DNA of 34,133 nucleotides from BM506 sp031581485 (GTDB lineage Bacteria; Desulfobacterota; Desulfobulbia; Desulfobulbales; SURF-16), in the NCBI GenBank assembly GCA_031581485.1, contig JAVLBA010000025.1, positions 1 through 34,133 of the forward strand, written 5' to 3'. A program made the position numbers and the translations under genes. The notes under the pieces are model-generated. The model searched no databases. It saw nothing but the letters and a program-made list of their open reading frames with translations, and had not been told where the DNA came from. Every line of letters starts with the position of its first letter. The stretch's first letter is position 1. Below, piece by piece: positions 33,083 to 34,133 of the stretch.

Positions 33083-33622
33083 TCACGTTATTTTCAGATG
33101 TTCTTTCTCTTCCGTAATCGGCATCATGCCTGCTTTTTCGTCCACCATCCGGAGGGCATCAATAAAATGATTCAGCCCGGATTCCAACTCGGCCAAGACA
33201 TTATCAGAGAGGCGGAGCAAGACATCGGTCAAGGCCCCCTGGGCCGGACGGGGCGCCTTGGCCAGCAGGGTTACACCTTTTTCGGTGAGATAGAGACGCA
33301 CCACCCTTTGGTCATTGATGGAACGATCCCTGGAGATCAGCTCTTTTTTCTGGAGCTTATCGAGCATGTTGCTGCAGGTGGATTGATGGATGGCAAGGAC
33401 CTTGGCCAGACCGGACACGGTGAGACCCGGCTCATTGAACAGCTCCCATATCATCCATAACTGGGCGGCGGAGAGCCCCGATTCTTTTTCCACCAACCGG
33501 GAGTGGGCCTGTACCGAGCGGAAGATTATCCGAAAATCTTTAAGAATTGTTTGAGAATGGCTGAATCGTGCATCCTCTTCTTTTTTTTGCGGCTGCAGAG
33601 AGAGTACCTCCGTCTCATCCAT
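33083..33622 (-). CDS. MarR-family transcriptional regulator
   Basis: A 179-residue winged-helix repressor type. After a 25-residue polar N-terminus come the dimer helix (LKDFRIIFRSVQAHSRLVEKES), LSAAQLWMIWELFNEPGLTVSGLAKVLAIHQSTCSNMLDKLQKKELI with the recognition helix (about 80-100), and the wing DRSINDQRVVRLYLTEKG with the conserved D-x-R. The C-terminal helices complete the dimer domain. EctR of methylotrophs, a repressor of ectoine genes, belongs to the same family, but this gene is 3 kb from ectA and the identity is not shown. SD AGGA is 7 bases before the ATG at 33622, and an inverted repeat suitable for autoregulation lies upstream. Confidence 0.93.
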   Translation of the reverse strand: MDETEVLSLQPQKKEEDARFSHSQTILKDFRIIFRSVQAHSRLVEKESGLSAAQLWMIWELFNEPGLTVSGLAKVLAIHQSTCSNMLDKLQKKELISRDRSINDQRVVRLYLTEKGVTLLAKAPRPAQGALTDVLLRLSDNVLAELESGLNHFIDALRMVDEKAGMMPITEEKEHLKIT

Positions 33623-33651
33623 GTAGTTTTCCTGCCCCTGAAGGGCAAAAT

Positions 33652-33686
33652 ATATATTTGTACAATAACATATCGGACAAATATAT
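33652..33686 (-). promoter_or_regulatory. Inverted-repeat operator candidate and promoter of marR
   Basis: ATATATTTGT (33652-33661) and ACAAATATAT (33677-33686) form a perfect 10 bp inverted repeat with a 15-base spacer. Within it TTGTACAA (33658-33665) is itself palindromic. On the minus strand TTGTCC (33680-33675) and TATATA (33656-33651), 18 bases apart, make a plausible promoter that the repeat covers, 29 bases upstream of the marR start. AT-rich dyads over the promoter are typical of MarR autoregulation. Confidence 0.6.
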
Positions 33687-33689
33687 CAA

Positions 33690-34133
33690 CTCCTGGTTTG
33701 CCGGACCGGCGGCAGAACACCGGCAGGAGCGCAGAAAAGAGGGGGAAGGGCCGGCAGATCCGGGGCCAGACAGGGGTTGCCTGGGATCACCCAAAGGGTG
33801 AAGGAAGGGGAGAGGATAAAGATGCCGCCACCCCCGGCAGGGCGGGATGGCGGCAGGTGAAGCGGAAGCGGGGCTCTCGAGAATCGAGTACTCCGTAAAA
33901 CTTAAATGTACGCCTAGAATTTCGTTATTGCATACGAACCATAAAGACACGAAGCTCTTCGTGTTTTTGTACCCCTCAAGGGGGTATTAAAAAGAATGTC
34001 TTTGTGGTTAAAGGCAGAGTTGTATAAATATACGAAACTTTAAGTGATACACTGCACTAGTGTCGTGTCAACCGTAACCTGGCACGTTAACAAAGCCCTT
34101 CGACAAGCTCAGGGCACGGAGTTTGACTTGCTC
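33690..34133. other. Gene-free terminal region with dispersed repeats
   Basis: No convincing gene. 33700-33870 is GC-rich and featureless. 33884-33914 (TCGAGTACTC ... AAATGTACGC) shares blocks with the inverted-repeat element at 2862-2890. AACCATAAAGACA (33937-33949) and TGTCTTTGTGGTT (33997-34009) form an outer inverted repeat with one mismatch. CCCTTCGACAAGCTCAGGG at 34096-34114 is a short repeat that I recall from many environmental genomes. The region looks like a repeat-collecting intergenic gap. Confidence 0.5.
33947..33968 (+). terminator. Intrinsic-terminator-like hairpin in the terminal repeat region
   Basis: ACACGAAG-CT-CTTCGTGT (33947-33964) pairs perfectly over 8 bases and is followed by four more T on the plus strand. 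No plus-strand gene is visible just upstream, so it may belong to the repeat rather than end a transcript. A second small hairpin, ACCCC/GGGGT, lies at about 33971-33986. Confidence 0.4.

Overview
The window reads as chromosomal DNA of a Desulfobacterota-type (formerly deltaproteobacterial) anaerobe, probably near Desulfobulbales and probably saline or alkaline. This is inferred from the gene families (PyrDB/PyrK, a NIL-domain ferredoxin, FmdE with a FecBCDE-type importer, a complete ectoine operon plus ProVWX) and from the palindromic dispersed repeats; no rRNA or marker gene fixes the taxonomy. The DNA is moderately GC-rich and dense with genes. All convincing genes lie on the minus strand except the msrAB fusion at 14349-15395, so transcription runs mainly from high to low coordinates. 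No tRNA, rRNA, CRISPR array, transposase or phage gene was recognised.

Layout from low to high coordinates: (1) 1-2808 holds a partial HAD phosphatase, a YkgJ-type cysteine-cluster protein, a DUF1232 membrane protein and the dihydroorotate dehydrogenase pair PyrD/PyrK, tightly overlapped. (2) 2809-3040 holds a ~130 bp imperfect inverted-repeat element whose edge supplies the ribosome-binding site of pyrK. (3) 3041-5034 is the chromosome partition module parB-parA with a canonical parS embedded in a perfect 32 bp palindrome. (4) 5048-6798 encodes a PepT-like M20 peptidase and a NIL-ferredoxin. (5) 6930-14298 is a phosphate regulon, transcribed pstS-pstC-pstA-pstB-phoU-phoB, with a terminator after pstS and two 7-4-7 Pho boxes upstream; no PhoR kinase is present. 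(6) 14349-15395 is an exported MsrA-MsrB fusion, divergent from pst.

(7) 15433-19825 is a metal or metal-chelate import cassette: DUF4198 periplasmic protein, FmdE-family protein, substrate-binding protein, FecCD permease, FecE ATPase. (8) 20072-33622 is an osmoadaptation block. It contains ProVWX betaine uptake, a lone BioA, an MscS-type channel with a C-terminal cyclic-nucleotide-binding-like domain, ectoine synthesis (ectA-ectB-ectC-ask), a P-loop kinase-like protein, an asparagine-synthetase-like protein with degenerate active sites, an SH3b periplasmic protein and a MarR regulator with an inverted-repeat operator candidate. (9) 33690-34133 has no gene but holds several repeats.

The block in (8) combines solute import, solute synthesis and a pressure-release channel, with the channel gene 7 nt behind the ectoine aspartokinase. 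The most unusual single gene is the asparagine-synthetase homologue at 31005-32468, which has lost both its glutaminase cysteine and its pyrophosphate loop.
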